Part shown: positions 1 to 6,790 of the stretch, piece after piece
Position numbering within the stretch: position 1 is the first letter of the stretch
How the letters are laid out: every line of letters starts with the position of its first letter
NCBI RefSeq assembly: GCF_014646275.1
Contig: NZ_BMND01000044.1
Location: 1 to 44,307, forward strand
Length of the DNA: 44,307 nucleotides
Direction of reading: 5' to 3'
DNA from: Streptomyces kronopolitis
GTDB lineage: Bacteria > Actinomycetota > Actinomycetes > Streptomycetales > Streptomycetaceae
Notes under the pieces: model-generated
Databases searched by the model: none
Seen by the model: only the letters and a program-made list of their open reading frames with translations
What the model was told of the DNA's origin: nothing
Made by a program: the position numbers and the translations under genes

Positions 1-13
1 GCTTCGCTGGACG

Positions 14-448
14 TCAGGCAGCCAGTCGGTACACTTCCCGCAGTTCAGGGCCAGCGGCCAACACCCGAACGTGCATCAGATGCAATTCCCCGGGGTCGCC
101 CTTGCCCGGGACGCGGCGGTCCGCGGTGTAGTGCGTGCCGAAGGAGATGGCGAGCGCGGCCGCGGCGGCAGCCGGGTGGATCCGGATGCCCAGTGCGCGG
201 GCCCCGAGCCCCGCGACAATCGCCTGGGTGGCCGTGTAGGTGAGGCAGTGGTGCAGACATGCCTTGCGGCCGTCGACGGTGCCGTGAATGCTCGTCACCT
301 TGGTGGCCGGGTCCTCGTAGGTCACCGGAGCCTCGTCGGAGGCGCCCTTCACTCGGGCACAGAAGTCGTTCTGGATCCAGAAGTCGCCGATCGCGCTGGC
401 GGCACGGGTCAGTCCGAGCAGGGCGGCGAAGGTGGCGGGACGATGCAT
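14..448 (-). CDS. DUF3307-like small membrane protein
   Basis: A 144-aa product. I chose the inner ATG because AGGAGA lies about 10 bases upstream; the frame stays open further upstream, but that stretch is Arg/Pro-rich and looks non-coding. Visible motifs are G-D-F-x-I-Q near residue 20, H-C-L-T-Y-T near residue 66, then Ala/Leu-rich hydrophobic stretches and a late H-Y-x-x-D-R-R. The order GDF..Q, then HxxTY, then membrane helices fits the DUF3307 family, whose function is unknown. The match is from memory of the family pattern. It is the last visible gene of the leftward block, about 110 bases after the 94-aa gene. Confidence 0.68.
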   Translation of the reverse strand: MHRPATFAALLGLTRAASAIGDFWIQNDFCARVKGASDEAPVTYEDPATKVTSIHGTVDGRKACLHHCLTYTATQAIVAGLGARALGIRIHPAAAAAALAISFGTHYTADRRVPGKGDPGELHLMHVRVLAAGPELREVYRLAA

Positions 449-558
449 GCTGGAGGTCTCCTGATCTCGATGAAGGTGAGGAGTGGGGTAGCCGGCCCTT
501 TGACGATGCGTGGCCGCCTCGCGGTCTCGACCCGGCCGTTGTGCCGGAGTCGGGTTGT

Positions 559-843
559 TCAGAACGGGGGTTCGTCCGGCCAGGCCGGGAGGGGCAGGAG
601 CCGGACGCGCAGCTCGCGCCGGTACGCCCAGCATCCGCACGCCTCCATCTCCGGGTTCGCGCCGTCGACCCACCAGCCGCCCGCGCCCTGGCAGTCGGGG
701 CAGGAGCGGCGGGGCTGGGGCTTGAGCTCGATGCGGTGTCGATGGACGTACAGCTCCCAGCGGCTGGCCCGGAGCGCGAGGGCGGCCGCGGTGGCCATGA
801 GTGGTACGGAGGCCGCCAGCAGCAGGGCGGTTCGCCGGGGCAT
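559..843 (-). CDS. Small membrane-anchored zinc-ribbon-like protein
   Basis: A 94-aa product that starts at the ATG overlapping the stop of the preceding 73-aa gene (TGATG). Residues 5-25 form one hydrophobic Ala/Leu segment, likely a signal anchor. They are followed by a basic stretch and a C-P-D-C-Q-G-x-G motif near residue 48 plus a C-G-C near residue 69. The two Cys pairs look able to bind zinc, as in DnaJ-type ribbons. No function is known to me. The one-base overlap implies coupled translation with the 73-aa gene. Similar Cys-rich microproteins recur at 1575, 11565 and 11693. Confidence 0.65.
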   Translation of the reverse strand: MPRRTALLLAASVPLMATAAALALRASRWELYVHRHRIELKPQPRRSCPDCQGAGGWWVDGANPEMEACGCWAYRRELRVRLLPLPAWPDEPPF

Positions 844-1064
844 CACCACTCGCGGTAGTGCCGCACCTCGCCGGCGGCGTCGGTGAATGCCTGGGCGATC
901 GTCCTGCGGTAGAGCGGACGGCCGCCGAGGGTGGCGTCGCGGTACCAGGTGGTCACTGTCCAGCCGGCCATGGTTACCGGCTGCGTCTCGTCCGGCAGGA
1001 TCACGGACGCATTGATGTGCTCCGGGTATGTGCTCTGGGCGAGTCCCTGACGCGATACAAACAT
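843..1064 (-). CDS. Hypothetical 73-aa protein
   Basis: A 73-aa protein that I do not recognise. The start is well supported: AAGGAG lies seven bases before the ATG. The stop overlaps the ATG of the 94-aa gene by one base, so the two are probably co-translated. There are no membrane segments and no cysteines. The central part (W-T-V-T-T-W-Y-R-D) and the acidic/aromatic tail suggest a small soluble fold. Confidence 0.62.
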   Translation of the reverse strand: MFVSRQGLAQSTYPEHINASVILPDETQPVTMAGWTVTTWYRDATLGGRPLYRRTIAQAFTDAAGEVRHYREW

Positions 1065-1082
1065 GATCGACTCCTTGTCGAG

Positions 1083-1385
1083 TTAGGGCTGGAGGGCTGC
1101 GGTGGTGGCCCACAGGGTGGTCAGGGCGGCGGCGGTGAGGGTGAGCCAGGCGAGGGCGCCGGCCCACAGGCGGTGACCATGCCTCGACGAAGGCCGCAGC
1201 AGCAGGGCGGTTCGGCACGCCAGGTGCCCCTCTTTGAAGCGCTCGGCGAGCCGCTGTTTGGCGCCGGGCAGCAGTTGGTGCTACTGGAGCACGATGTGCG
1301 GGCACCACCCGGTCGCGTCCGACGTGGGCCCCCGCCCCCGAGTCACGAGCTTCACGGCGATCGGGTGGATCTGTTCTGCGGTCAT
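1083..1385 (-). pseudogene. Short gene interrupted by an in-frame TAG (possible decayed small membrane protein)
   Basis: From the ATG at 1385 the frame encodes 34 residues, meets TAG at 1281-1283, and then stays open in the same frame for 65 more codons to TAA at 1083-1085. The downstream half has a basic helix-like stretch and then a clear hydrophobic segment (W-A-G-A-L-A-W-L-T-L-T-A-A-A-L) ending just before the ribosome site of the 73-aa gene. It therefore looks coding on both sides of the stop. I could not see a convincing ribosome site for the ATG. Upstream to about 1505 there are further coding-like stretches in another frame. This is best read as a decayed gene; readthrough or a second start inside it are alternatives. 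Confidence 0.4.
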
Positions 1386-1455
1386 GTCGACGCTGTCCTG
1401 GCCGTACTTCCTCACCAGGGCGTCGGGGCCCGGTCGTTCGTCACGGGCTGGAGGA

Positions 1456-1499
1456 GCAGGCTGGCGCGAAAGATGGCTTCCTGCTTCGCGCCAGCCTGC
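1456..1499. terminator. 15-bp perfect inverted repeat (hairpin)
   Basis: Arms 1456-1470 and 1485-1499 are perfectly complementary over 15 bp, with a 14-base loop. There is no T-run on either side, so it is either a Streptomyces-type T-less terminator or a DNA site. It lies between the 83-aa gene and the interrupted small gene. Confidence 0.6.
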
Positions 1500-1574
1500 A
1501 TCAATGGATTCCGCTTATTGGTCTGGCTGTCGTGGTGGGGCGCGGCGGGTCCTCAAGTTAAGCGTGGTGTTGGG

Positions 1575-1826
1575 TCACCCGAGGAAGCGCATGGCCCAGG
1601 ACAGGAGGGCCAGGACCAAGAGACCGATCATGAGCTGGCGGCCAGTGATCGGTCGTACACCTTCGTCGGGGGAGTCGCCCCCGTGTCGTGCGGCGTTGTG
1701 CGCTTCGAGCGCGGCGCCCGGCCCTTCCGGGCCGTGCGGGTACGCGCACTGGCACACGTCACACCAGAACATCGGGGACAAGGGGTCCGCTCCCTTCTTC
1801 GGTCGGCCGCCGGTCGGCCGGCGCAC
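1575..1826 (-). CDS. Small zinc-finger-like protein with C-terminal membrane anchor
   Basis: An 83-aa product from a GTG at 1826; an internal ATG at codon 19 (M-F-W-C-D-V-C) is an alternative, and neither start has a strong ribosome site. The middle shows C-D-V-C-Q-C followed by H-N-A-A-R-H about 20 residues later, a C2H2-like metal-binding pattern. The last 20 residues are hydrophobic (L-M-I-G-L-L-V-L-A-L-L-S-W-A) and end in a short basic tail, so the protein is probably tail-anchored. Function is unknown. Confidence 0.6.
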   Translation of the reverse strand: MRRPTGGRPKKGADPLSPMFWCDVCQCAYPHGPEGPGAALEAHNAARHGGDSPDEGVRPITGRQLMIGLLVLALLSWAMRFLG

Positions 1827-1868
1827 GCCCCGGGCCGGGGTCCGGGGCGTCTGCTGGTGGACCGGTAG

Positions 1869-1893
1869 GCCGCCTACCTGGGCGGTAGGCGGC
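1869..1893 (-). terminator. Hairpin after the 398-aa gene
   Basis: GCCGCCTACC and GGTAGGCGGC form a perfect 10-bp stem with a 5-base loop. It lies 18 bases past the stop of the leftward 398-aa gene, where a terminator is expected. Several more GTAG repeats surround it up to about 1955. Confidence 0.6.
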
Positions 1894-1910
1894 GGGTAGG
1901 TCAGCGGTAG

Positions 1911-3107
1911 TTATGCCTGGTCAGAGGCTTGGTAGGTCGGTAGTAGGCGGACCAGGTTGGATCCTTGGGTGGGCAGGGGAGTGAAGGACTGGGGGAGGTC
2001 CTCGCAGTGCACACCAGGGCGGTTACGGGTGGCCCCGTCCTTATCGGATGCGGGGGCCTTGACCCCATCCCTGATGGGGATCTGGTGGCCCTCCAGGAGG
2101 GCCCGCACATCGGCCATGGTGGGGCTCGCTCCCCCCTCCGTCTGGAGGCTCACCCAGAGCTCTCGGAGGTGTACCGCGGTGCCGCTTCCGGTGGGCTTCT
2201 TGATGCTCTCGCGCACCCATTCGTAGACCCGGATTCGCTCCCGTTCGGCTTGCTCCTCGGGGGAGAGGACCGCCACTTCCCCACCCTCCGGTTCGGCTTC
2301 CACTTCCTCGCTCCCCTGACCTTCTTCGCGATCTTCGGGGGATTCCGCTTCTGCGGCTTCCCCAGCCGCTCCTCTGTCGTGATCTTCGCTGTGGTGATCT
2401 TCTTCGTCATCGTCCGGGGCGCCGACGACTCCCCCGACGGTCCAGGCGATCACCACGAAAACGATCACCACAACGCCGGTACCCCGCGCCGCGTCCAGGG
2501 GGTGGTCAGCCACCCAGGACGCGGCGCCAGTCGCCAGACTGACCACCGCGGGGACGACGGTCTTCGTTACGAACATGACGGCCATGCCGGCGATCAGGAC
2601 ACCGGCCACGAGCACGTTGCCGGTGTCGGCCTTCTTCGCCGGGGCCTTCTTCTTCGCCGCCCCCTTCTCCTTCGCAGCCGACTTCCGGCCGCGCTTCACC
2701 GGGGCCTTCGTCTTCGCGCCGCCGCCAGTGTCCCCCGCGGCGGCCGGGGCCGGGGCAGCTTTCACACCCTTCGGCTTCCGAGCCGCGCGCATGACGAACA
2801 CCCAGCCGCGCCGGGTCAGGGTCCAGGTGCCGCGGACGATGACCACAGTCCCAATCTTCACGTTGGCCAGGCCGGCACGGTTGAAGACGGAGTACGCGCC
2901 CAGCTCAGGCCCGGTCATGAACCGCGGGCGCGGCCCGGCACTGGGCTCGGAGTCCTCGAGGACCTGGGCCCACCAAGCCCGAAGGCGTGACGGCTGAGCC
3001 GCCACGCCTTCGTCATCCACCAGGTCGTCGACCGCCACTAGCTCAACAACGTCTGCCAGGCCCTCGTCGTCCTCACCCGGGTCCGGCTTGATCAAGTTCA
3101 CGGCCAT
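1911..3107 (-). CDS. Plasmid-transfer-type membrane protein with winged-helix-like tail
   Basis: A 398-aa product. Residues 1-60 are acidic. Residues 62-112 form a compact beta-rich block (F-M-T-G-P-E-L, V-K-I-G-T-V-V-I-V, W-T-L-T-R-R-G-W). Residues 113-160 are a Lys/Ala-rich linker and 163-230 hold two hydrophobic segments. A long Glu/Asp-rich stretch follows. Residues about 290-350 (R-V-Y-E-W-V-R-E-S-I to L-L-E-G-H-Q-I-P-I-R-D) look like a small winged helix. The start lies three bases after the stop of the 137-aa gene. The architecture and neighbours resemble spread/transfer proteins of actinomycete conjugative elements; the exact role is not known. Confidence 0.75.
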   Translation of the reverse strand: MAVNLIKPDPGEDDEGLADVVELVAVDDLVDDEGVAAQPSRLRAWWAQVLEDSEPSAGPRPRFMTGPELGAYSVFNRAGLANVKIGTVVIVRGTWTLTRRGWVFVMRAARKPKGVKAAPAPAAAGDTGGGAKTKAPVKRGRKSAAKEKGAAKKKAPAKKADTGNVLVAGVLIAGMAVMFVTKTVVPAVVSLATGAASWVADHPLDAARGTGVVVIVFVVIAWTVGGVVGAPDDDEEDHHSEDHDRGAAGEAAEAESPEDREEGQGSEEVEAEPEGGEVAVLSPEEQAERERIRVYEWVRESIKKPTGSGTAVHLRELWVSLQTEGGASPTMADVRALLEGHQIPIRDGVKAPASDKDGATRNRPGVHCEDLPQSFTPLPTQGSNLVRLLPTYQASDQA

Positions 3108-3110
3108 GGT

Positions 3111-3524
3111 TCAGCCCACGACCGTTCCGGAGATGTTGCTGATCATGTGCGTGAGCGTCGCGAACAGGCCCCCGGCCGCCGTGTACAGGGAGGGGAGCAT
3201 GAGCGCGACGGCCCCGTTGCGGAGCTTGGACGGCTTGAGCCCGTACACGAGCAGGGACACCACCAGGGCGACGGCGCCCGCACCGAAGTTGGCACCGGTG
3301 CCGAAGCTGTTGCGGACCGCCTCGGACAGGCCGCCGCTCATGTCCTGAAGGAACGCGAAGGTTTGGCCGGCCTGGGCGTACAACTGGCCTGTCACGAAGC
3401 CGGCGATGATCACGCCTTCGTGACTCAGCTTGACCTTCCAGGCGCCCCGGGCGCCCAGGATCAGGAGGGCCGTCATCACGACCGCGCCGCCAGTGAAGCC
3501 GATGGTCCCGAATACCTGATTCAC
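3111..3524 (-). CDS. Small polytopic membrane protein
   Basis: A 137-aa protein from a GTG with AAGAGA a few bases upstream; the open frame extends further, but this is the first start inside coding-like sequence and just past the stop of the 356-aa gene (17 bases). It has about four hydrophobic stretches separated by short loops (residues 10-27, 37-52, 80-102, 107-130), several Gly-rich, and no large soluble domain. Position and size suggest a channel or pore-like component of the same membrane assembly as its two neighbours. That role is inference from context. Confidence 0.75.
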   Translation of the reverse strand: MNQVFGTIGFTGGAVVMTALLILGARGAWKVKLSHEGVIIAGFVTGQLYAQAGQTFAFLQDMSGGLSEAVRNSFGTGANFGAGAVALVVSLLVYGLKPSKLRNGAVALMLPSLYTAAGGLFATLTHMISNISGTVVG

Positions 3525-3541
3525 GTCTCTTGTCTGCCTTC

Positions 3542-4612
3542 TCAGTTGGTGCCGTACAGGAGGAACGCCACGGTGGCCGTGGCGGCGGGAACGTGAGCGG
3601 CCCAGACGACGCCCTTCCAGGGCCACTTGCCGCCGTGGTGGCCGACCCAGCCGCGGACGAAGCCGTAAGCGATCTGGCAACCCAGAGCCACGCCGCCACC
3701 GACGACCCGCGCAGGGTCGGCCATGGTCAGGGCGGTGATCAGGGCAAGGGAGCTGACGAAGACGACGCCGCCGCCCTTCGTCCCGGCGGCCAGGCCCAGG
3801 ACGCCGGCGCCCAGGGCGCAGCCGGTCACAGGGATGGCGTACTGGGCGGAGTGGGCCATGAGGTCGGTAAGCCGGTCGTCCCAGCCCAGGCCCCAGCCCA
3901 TGGCGTACGCGGAGCCGGCAAAGATGATCCGACGGCCGCGGGGGTTGTTGACCAGGCCGCCGTCCTTCAGCCTGCTTACGACAGGGCCGGCGTTCTTGAC
4001 GGCGGCCGTGAACTGGCCGCCGGTCTTCCCGGCCGGCTCTGCGTCCTTCTCCTCGTTGCCGTCGCCGTCCTGGACGTCGTCGGCGGACTCCGTCTTCAAC
4101 CACCACCACTTCTTGGCGGGGGCCTCGTCGTCGCCGTCATCGTCGGCCGCGTCGTCGACGGTGTCGACGTCGTCCTGGTCGCCGAGGGCATCCGGCGCGT
4201 GGCTGGGCTTCGGCGGCGTGGCCACCGGAGCGGGCGCGGCGGCTGCGGCCGGGATGTTCCCGGTGAAGGTGTCAACGTCCGCGGCGTCATCCCGGTAGAC
4301 GTCGTTCCACCAGTCCTTCGCCGGCGCGGCCGGGACCGGGGCGGGCGTGGCTGCCGGTGTGGTGTCGGTGTCCGGGCCTGCCACGTCCAAAGACCGGTCG
4401 ACGTCGGGCATGGGCTCCGCGGCCTCGGGCTCCGGGTCCGGCTCGGCGGCCGGGGCCGGGGCCGGGGCCGGGATCGTCGGCGCGGTCGACGTCGCCAGGA
4501 CCTCGTCCAGATCCGCCAGGAAGTCGTCGACACCACGGGCCGGGGCCGTCGGCTCGGGCGCCGGGACCTCGTCGACTGTGGGGGAGACGGCTTCGGCCTG
4601 ATCAGTGCTCAT
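3542..4612 (-). CDS. Membrane protein with long acidic Pro/Ala-rich N-terminal domain
   Basis: A 356-aa protein. The ATG at 4612 overlaps the stop of the 56-aa gene as ATGA. Residues 1-180 are low-complexity: Pro/Ala/Glu blocks, then Asp-rich runs, with a few Trp-containing patches (D-W-W-N-D, K-W-W-W-L). Residues about 200-356 contain four or five hydrophobic segments with Gly-rich turns and a basic H-H-G-G-K-W-P-W-K loop. The long disordered acidic arm may tether partners. With the 137-aa and 398-aa genes it forms a tight three-gene membrane-protein operon of the kind seen in actinomycete conjugative elements. Confidence 0.75.
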   Translation of the reverse strand: MSTDQAEAVSPTVDEVPAPEPTAPARGVDDFLADLDEVLATSTAPTIPAPAPAPAAEPDPEPEAAEPMPDVDRSLDVAGPDTDTTPAATPAPVPAAPAKDWWNDVYRDDAADVDTFTGNIPAAAAAPAPVATPPKPSHAPDALGDQDDVDTVDDAADDDGDDEAPAKKWWWLKTESADDVQDGDGNEEKDAEPAGKTGGQFTAAVKNAGPVVSRLKDGGLVNNPRGRRIIFAGSAYAMGWGLGWDDRLTDLMAHSAQYAIPVTGCALGAGVLGLAAGTKGGGVVFVSSLALITALTMADPARVVGGGVALGCQIAYGFVRGWVGHHGGKWPWKGVVWAAHVPAATATVAFLLYGTN

Positions 4613-4779
4613 GCCCGCACCCCCCACCGCACGATCGCGCGAGTCATGGCGGTGCGCGCCACGCGCCGGGAGGCCCGGCCGAAGCCGGCGGGGAGCAGTT
4701 CCCCGACGGTCTGGCAGACGTCAGCGGGCGACTGGTCCGTGTTGCCGGAGCGGGAAAAGGCAAAAGGGTGCCGCAGCAT
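4609..4779 (-). CDS. Small basic protein, translationally coupled to the 356-aa gene
   Basis: A 56-aa protein too short for ordinary gene calls. GGAG lies nine bases before the ATG at 4779, and its TGA overlaps the ATG of the membrane protein (ATGA), the usual sign of translational coupling. Composition: a polar N-terminus, then a basic, Arg/Ala-rich amphipathic C-terminal helix (R-A-S-R-R-V-A-R-T-A-M-T-R-A-I-V-R-W). It could bind membrane or nucleic acid. The family is not recognised. Confidence 0.6.
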   Translation of the reverse strand: MLRHPFAFSRSGNTDQSPADVCQTVGELLPAGFGRASRRVARTAMTRAIVRWGVRA

Positions 4780-4860
4780 GGGGATTCACTCCATGTTCTG
4801 GGGGCGTACTGAACGTATGGGCGGCGCCGGGGCGTGGCCGGCGGCGAACTCCGTCCCTCG

Positions 4861-4883
4861 CTCCCCCGGGGCGCCCGGGGGAG
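4861..4883 (-). terminator. Strong GC hairpin
   Basis: CTCCCCCGGG and CCCGGGGGAG form a perfect 10-bp stem with a 3-base loop between the 95-aa gene and the 56-aa gene. It is followed on the right by several spaced CTACCGG/CTACTGG repeats (about 4888-4935). Confidence 0.55.
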
Positions 4884-4961
4884 ATGACCTACCTACCGGC
4901 GCCGACTACCGGCTACCGGCGGCCTACTGGCTACGCGGAGCGAGCCGACCAAGGCGTGATC

Positions 4962-5249
4962 TCAGTCATGACGTGCCTTTTGAGCGGCGCTGTGGGCGCG
5001 GCCGTCGATCGCGACCTGCAGGCGGGCCTGCAGGTGGCGCTCGTCGTCGTCGGGCCCGGCCGGGGACGGGAGTATCGGCTCGGCGGGCTTGAAGTCGGGC
5101 GGCAGCTGTGTGGGCTGCGCAGGAACGGCGGGGCGGGGCGGGGCGGGGTGGCCGGGCAGCAGGGTCCGGGTGGCCGGCGCGGTGGCTGCGGCGAGGCGGC
5201 GCAGGTGCCGCAGGCGGCGGGGGCGGCGGATCAACAGGCAGGCGAACAA
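4962..5249 (-). CDS. Hypothetical Pro-rich protein (95 aa)
   Basis: A 95-aa protein from a TTG with GGAGAG four bases upstream, about 24 bases beyond a strong hairpin, so it probably begins a new transcription unit or is read through. The N-terminus is hydrophobic and then very basic, the middle is Pro-rich, and the C-terminal 30 residues are polar and helical (D-D-D-E-R-H-L-Q-A-R-L-Q). The other frames over this stretch look worse, but the evidence for coding is only moderate. Confidence 0.45.
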   Translation of the reverse strand: MFACLLIRRPRRLRHLRRLAAATAPATRTLLPGHPAPPRPAVPAQPTQLPPDFKPAEPILPSPAGPDDDERHLQARLQVAIDGRAHSAAQKARHD

Positions 5250-5272
5250 GGCGCTCTCCGGGACAGGCAGTG

Positions 5273-5301
5273 GCGGGCCTGCCCGGCAAGGGCAGGCCCG
5301 C
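5273..5301 (-). terminator. 12-bp perfect hairpin after the WhiB-like gene
   Basis: GCGGGCCTGCCC and GGGCAGGCCCGC pair perfectly over 12 bp around a 5-base loop. It sits 15 bases after the stop of the WhiB-like gene, which fits a T-less actinomycete terminator. Confidence 0.65.
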
Positions 5302-5316
5302 GGCGGCGTCGGGTGG

Positions 5317-5595
5317 TCAGGTGGCGCGGCGGTTCAGCGAGCGGGCCTTGGCACGGGAGCTGGCCATCGGCATGGCGACGCGGAATCCGCAGGTGGTGGC
5401 GAAGGGGCACGTCGCGCAGGCCGTGGCGGCCTCGATCCGGGTGGTCAGCGGCGCACGGGCGCTGGCGGCCCGGTCGAACAGGTCCACATCCGCCCTGCAC
5501 GCGGCCATGCCGGCGCTGGTGGGAGCGACCGTGGCGACCGCGGCGCGTGTGTGGCGGTCGCGGCGTGCCGCCTCGGTTTTGAGGTCCTTGCTCAC
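5317..5595 (-). CDS. WhiB-like (Wbl) iron-sulfur regulator, atypical
   Basis: A 92-aa protein. Cys33, Cys60, Cys63 and Cys69 give C-X26-C-X2-C-X5-C, and the first Cys is followed by x-A-D-x-D-L-F and the cluster by C-P; this is the WhiB-like signature that binds a 4Fe-4S cluster. The usual G-V/I-W-G-G turn and a clear basic DNA-binding tail are not obvious; the C-terminus is short and basic (S-R-A-K-A-R-S-L-N-R-R). The GTG at 5595 overlaps the previous stop as GTGA. Wbl proteins are actinobacterial and also occur on phages and plasmids. Here it could regulate the transfer block; that target is inference. Confidence 0.6.
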   Translation of the reverse strand: MSKDLKTEAARRDRHTRAAVATVAPTSAGMAACRADVDLFDRAASARAPLTTRIEAATACATCPFATTCGFRVAMPMASSRAKARSLNRRAT

Positions 5596-5792
5596 CGCCG
5601 CCACCGGCTCCCGCGGTCCTGACGGGCACGCTCAGCGTCCGCCCACGCCTGACCCTGGCGGTCGGCCGCGGCCGCGCTGCGGTGGTGGCCCTCGCGGCGC
5701 CTGCGGGCGGCCCGCTCGGAGGCCGACTCACGGTCGCTGTAGGTCGTCGACGCCAGCTTCTGGTCGTTGCCGACGAGGCCGAAGAACGCCAT
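5592..5792 (-). CDS. Hypothetical 66-aa charged protein
   Basis: A 66-aa protein whose ATG overlaps the preceding stop (TGATG) and whose stop overlaps the GTG of the WhiB-like gene (GTGA), so three genes are coupled. The N-terminus is M-A-F-F-G-L-V-G-N; the rest is a highly charged Arg/Glu/Ala helix, likely a coiled coil. A larger open frame extends upstream, but it reads through the 48-aa gene in another frame and was not used. Confidence 0.6.
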   Translation of the reverse strand: MAFFGLVGNDQKLASTTYSDRESASERAARRRREGHHRSAAAADRQGQAWADAERARQDRGSRWRR

Positions 5793-5938
5793 CAGCGGCC
5801 TTCCTTCTTCGGCTTGGGCGTGCCGGGGACCGGCTTGGGCTCCGGCTTGAAGTGGCCGCCGCGGGAGGCCTGGTAGGTCGTCTCGAAGCGGGGGTCGGGC
5901 CGGCTTCCGGGCGTGATGGGGATGGGGCGCAGTGGCAT
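5792..5938 (-). CDS. Hypothetical 48-aa Pro-rich protein
   Basis: A 48-aa protein with AAGGAG ten bases before the ATG. It is Pro/Lys-rich and ends with repeated K-P-x-P and K-P-K-K-E. It is the first gene of a coupled trio (48 aa, 66 aa, WhiB-like). The trio starts just left of a set of strong hairpins that should insulate it from the 939-aa gene. Function is unknown. Confidence 0.55.
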   Translation of the reverse strand: MPLRPIPITPGSRPDPRFETTYQASRGGHFKPEPKPVPGTPKPKKEGR

Positions 5939-5964
5939 GCTGGGTCAGCTCCTTGAATGGGAGA

Positions 5965-6124
5965 GACCGTGCGGTGGCCGGGCCCTGGAAAGCGGGCCGC
6001 CGCACGGTCGATGGAAAGAGGCCGTGCGCCCGGTCAGGCCCTGGAAAGCGGGCCGGGCGCACGGCAGTGGCCGCCTGGCGGCCGTGGCCGGCCCCACCCC
6101 GCACCGTGGGGTGCGGTTGGGGCC
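5965..6124. terminator. Three tandem long hairpins
   Basis: Hairpin 1 pairs GACCGTGCGG (5965-5974) with CCGCACGGTC (6000-6009). Hairpin 2 pairs 6021-6033 with 6053-6065 over 13 perfect bp. Hairpin 3 pairs 6090-6104 with 6111-6124, nearly perfectly. The loops of the first two contain the identical 18-base segment that starts GGCCCTGGAAAGCG (5981 and 6037), so they are a duplication. The set lies between the 939-aa gene (upstream) and the 48-aa gene and probably blocks or tunes transcription. Confidence 0.6.
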
Positions 6125-6153
6125 GACACCGGTCGGCAGGAGAGGTCCGTGTG

Positions 6154-6790
6154 GGGTTCGCCGAACCGGTCAGTGGTTCGCGGTTCGTAGTTCGCGGTGC
6201 GGATGGGTGTGGCCCGTCTCAGGCGAGGACGAGCGACAGGTCCGCGAACCGGTGGGCCGAACAGGTTCGGCCCACCGTCCGGCAACGTGGATGGGTCGCC
6301 GTTCGCGGACCGGTTCGGCGTCCCGTCCGCGCTCCCGCCCGGTCCGCGAACGTTGAACGAACTGGTTCGCACGTTCGCCGGACGGGGTTCGCCCAAGCGG
6401 TCGAGAGGTTCGCGGACCGGTTCGCTCACGCCTTGGCGTACAGCTCGCGCGCGGCCTTCAGCCGTTCGTAGGCGGTGGTCTTGGCCATCCCGGTTCGCTC
6501 CATGACGACGGGCAGGCGAACCTCGTCGTAGCCGAGTTCGCCGATCAGTCCGAGCACTGCTCGAACCTGTTCTTCCTGCTCCATCTGCTGACGCTCGCGC
6601 GGCGTGGGGTTCGCGGACCTGGGCGAACCGGGTTCGCTGCCCGCTTCGCGAACCGGTTCGCGCTGCGGGGCCTCCAGTTCGCCCTGCGCGGCCAGTTCGC
6701 GAACTTGCCGGGAGGACGGCGCGGCCCCCTCCAGCGGAACCCCGGTGGGGCGAACCGGTTCGTCGAACCGCGTCAGGCTCACCCGGAACG
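6154..6790. repeat. GGTTCGC/GCGAACC repeat field with perfect palindrome
   Basis: About 15 copies of a GTTCG core, most as GGTTCGCN or CGCGAACC, crowd 6154-6425. More occur inside the 3' end of the 939-aa gene to about 6790. The fullest site is the perfect 16-bp palindrome CGCGAACCGGTTCGCG at 6647-6662; other sites are partial versions such as GCGAACCGGTTCG near 6750 and CGGACCGGTTCG near 6414. Orientation and spacing vary. Such a field suggests a multi-copy protein-binding site (operator array, partition site or clt-like transfer locus). Confidence 0.7.

Noticed and set aside
559..1308. Extended 249-aa version of the 94-aa gene
   Set aside because: The extension overlaps the 73-aa gene and is Arg/Pro/His-rich; the inner ATG overlaps the upstream stop, as expected for coupling.
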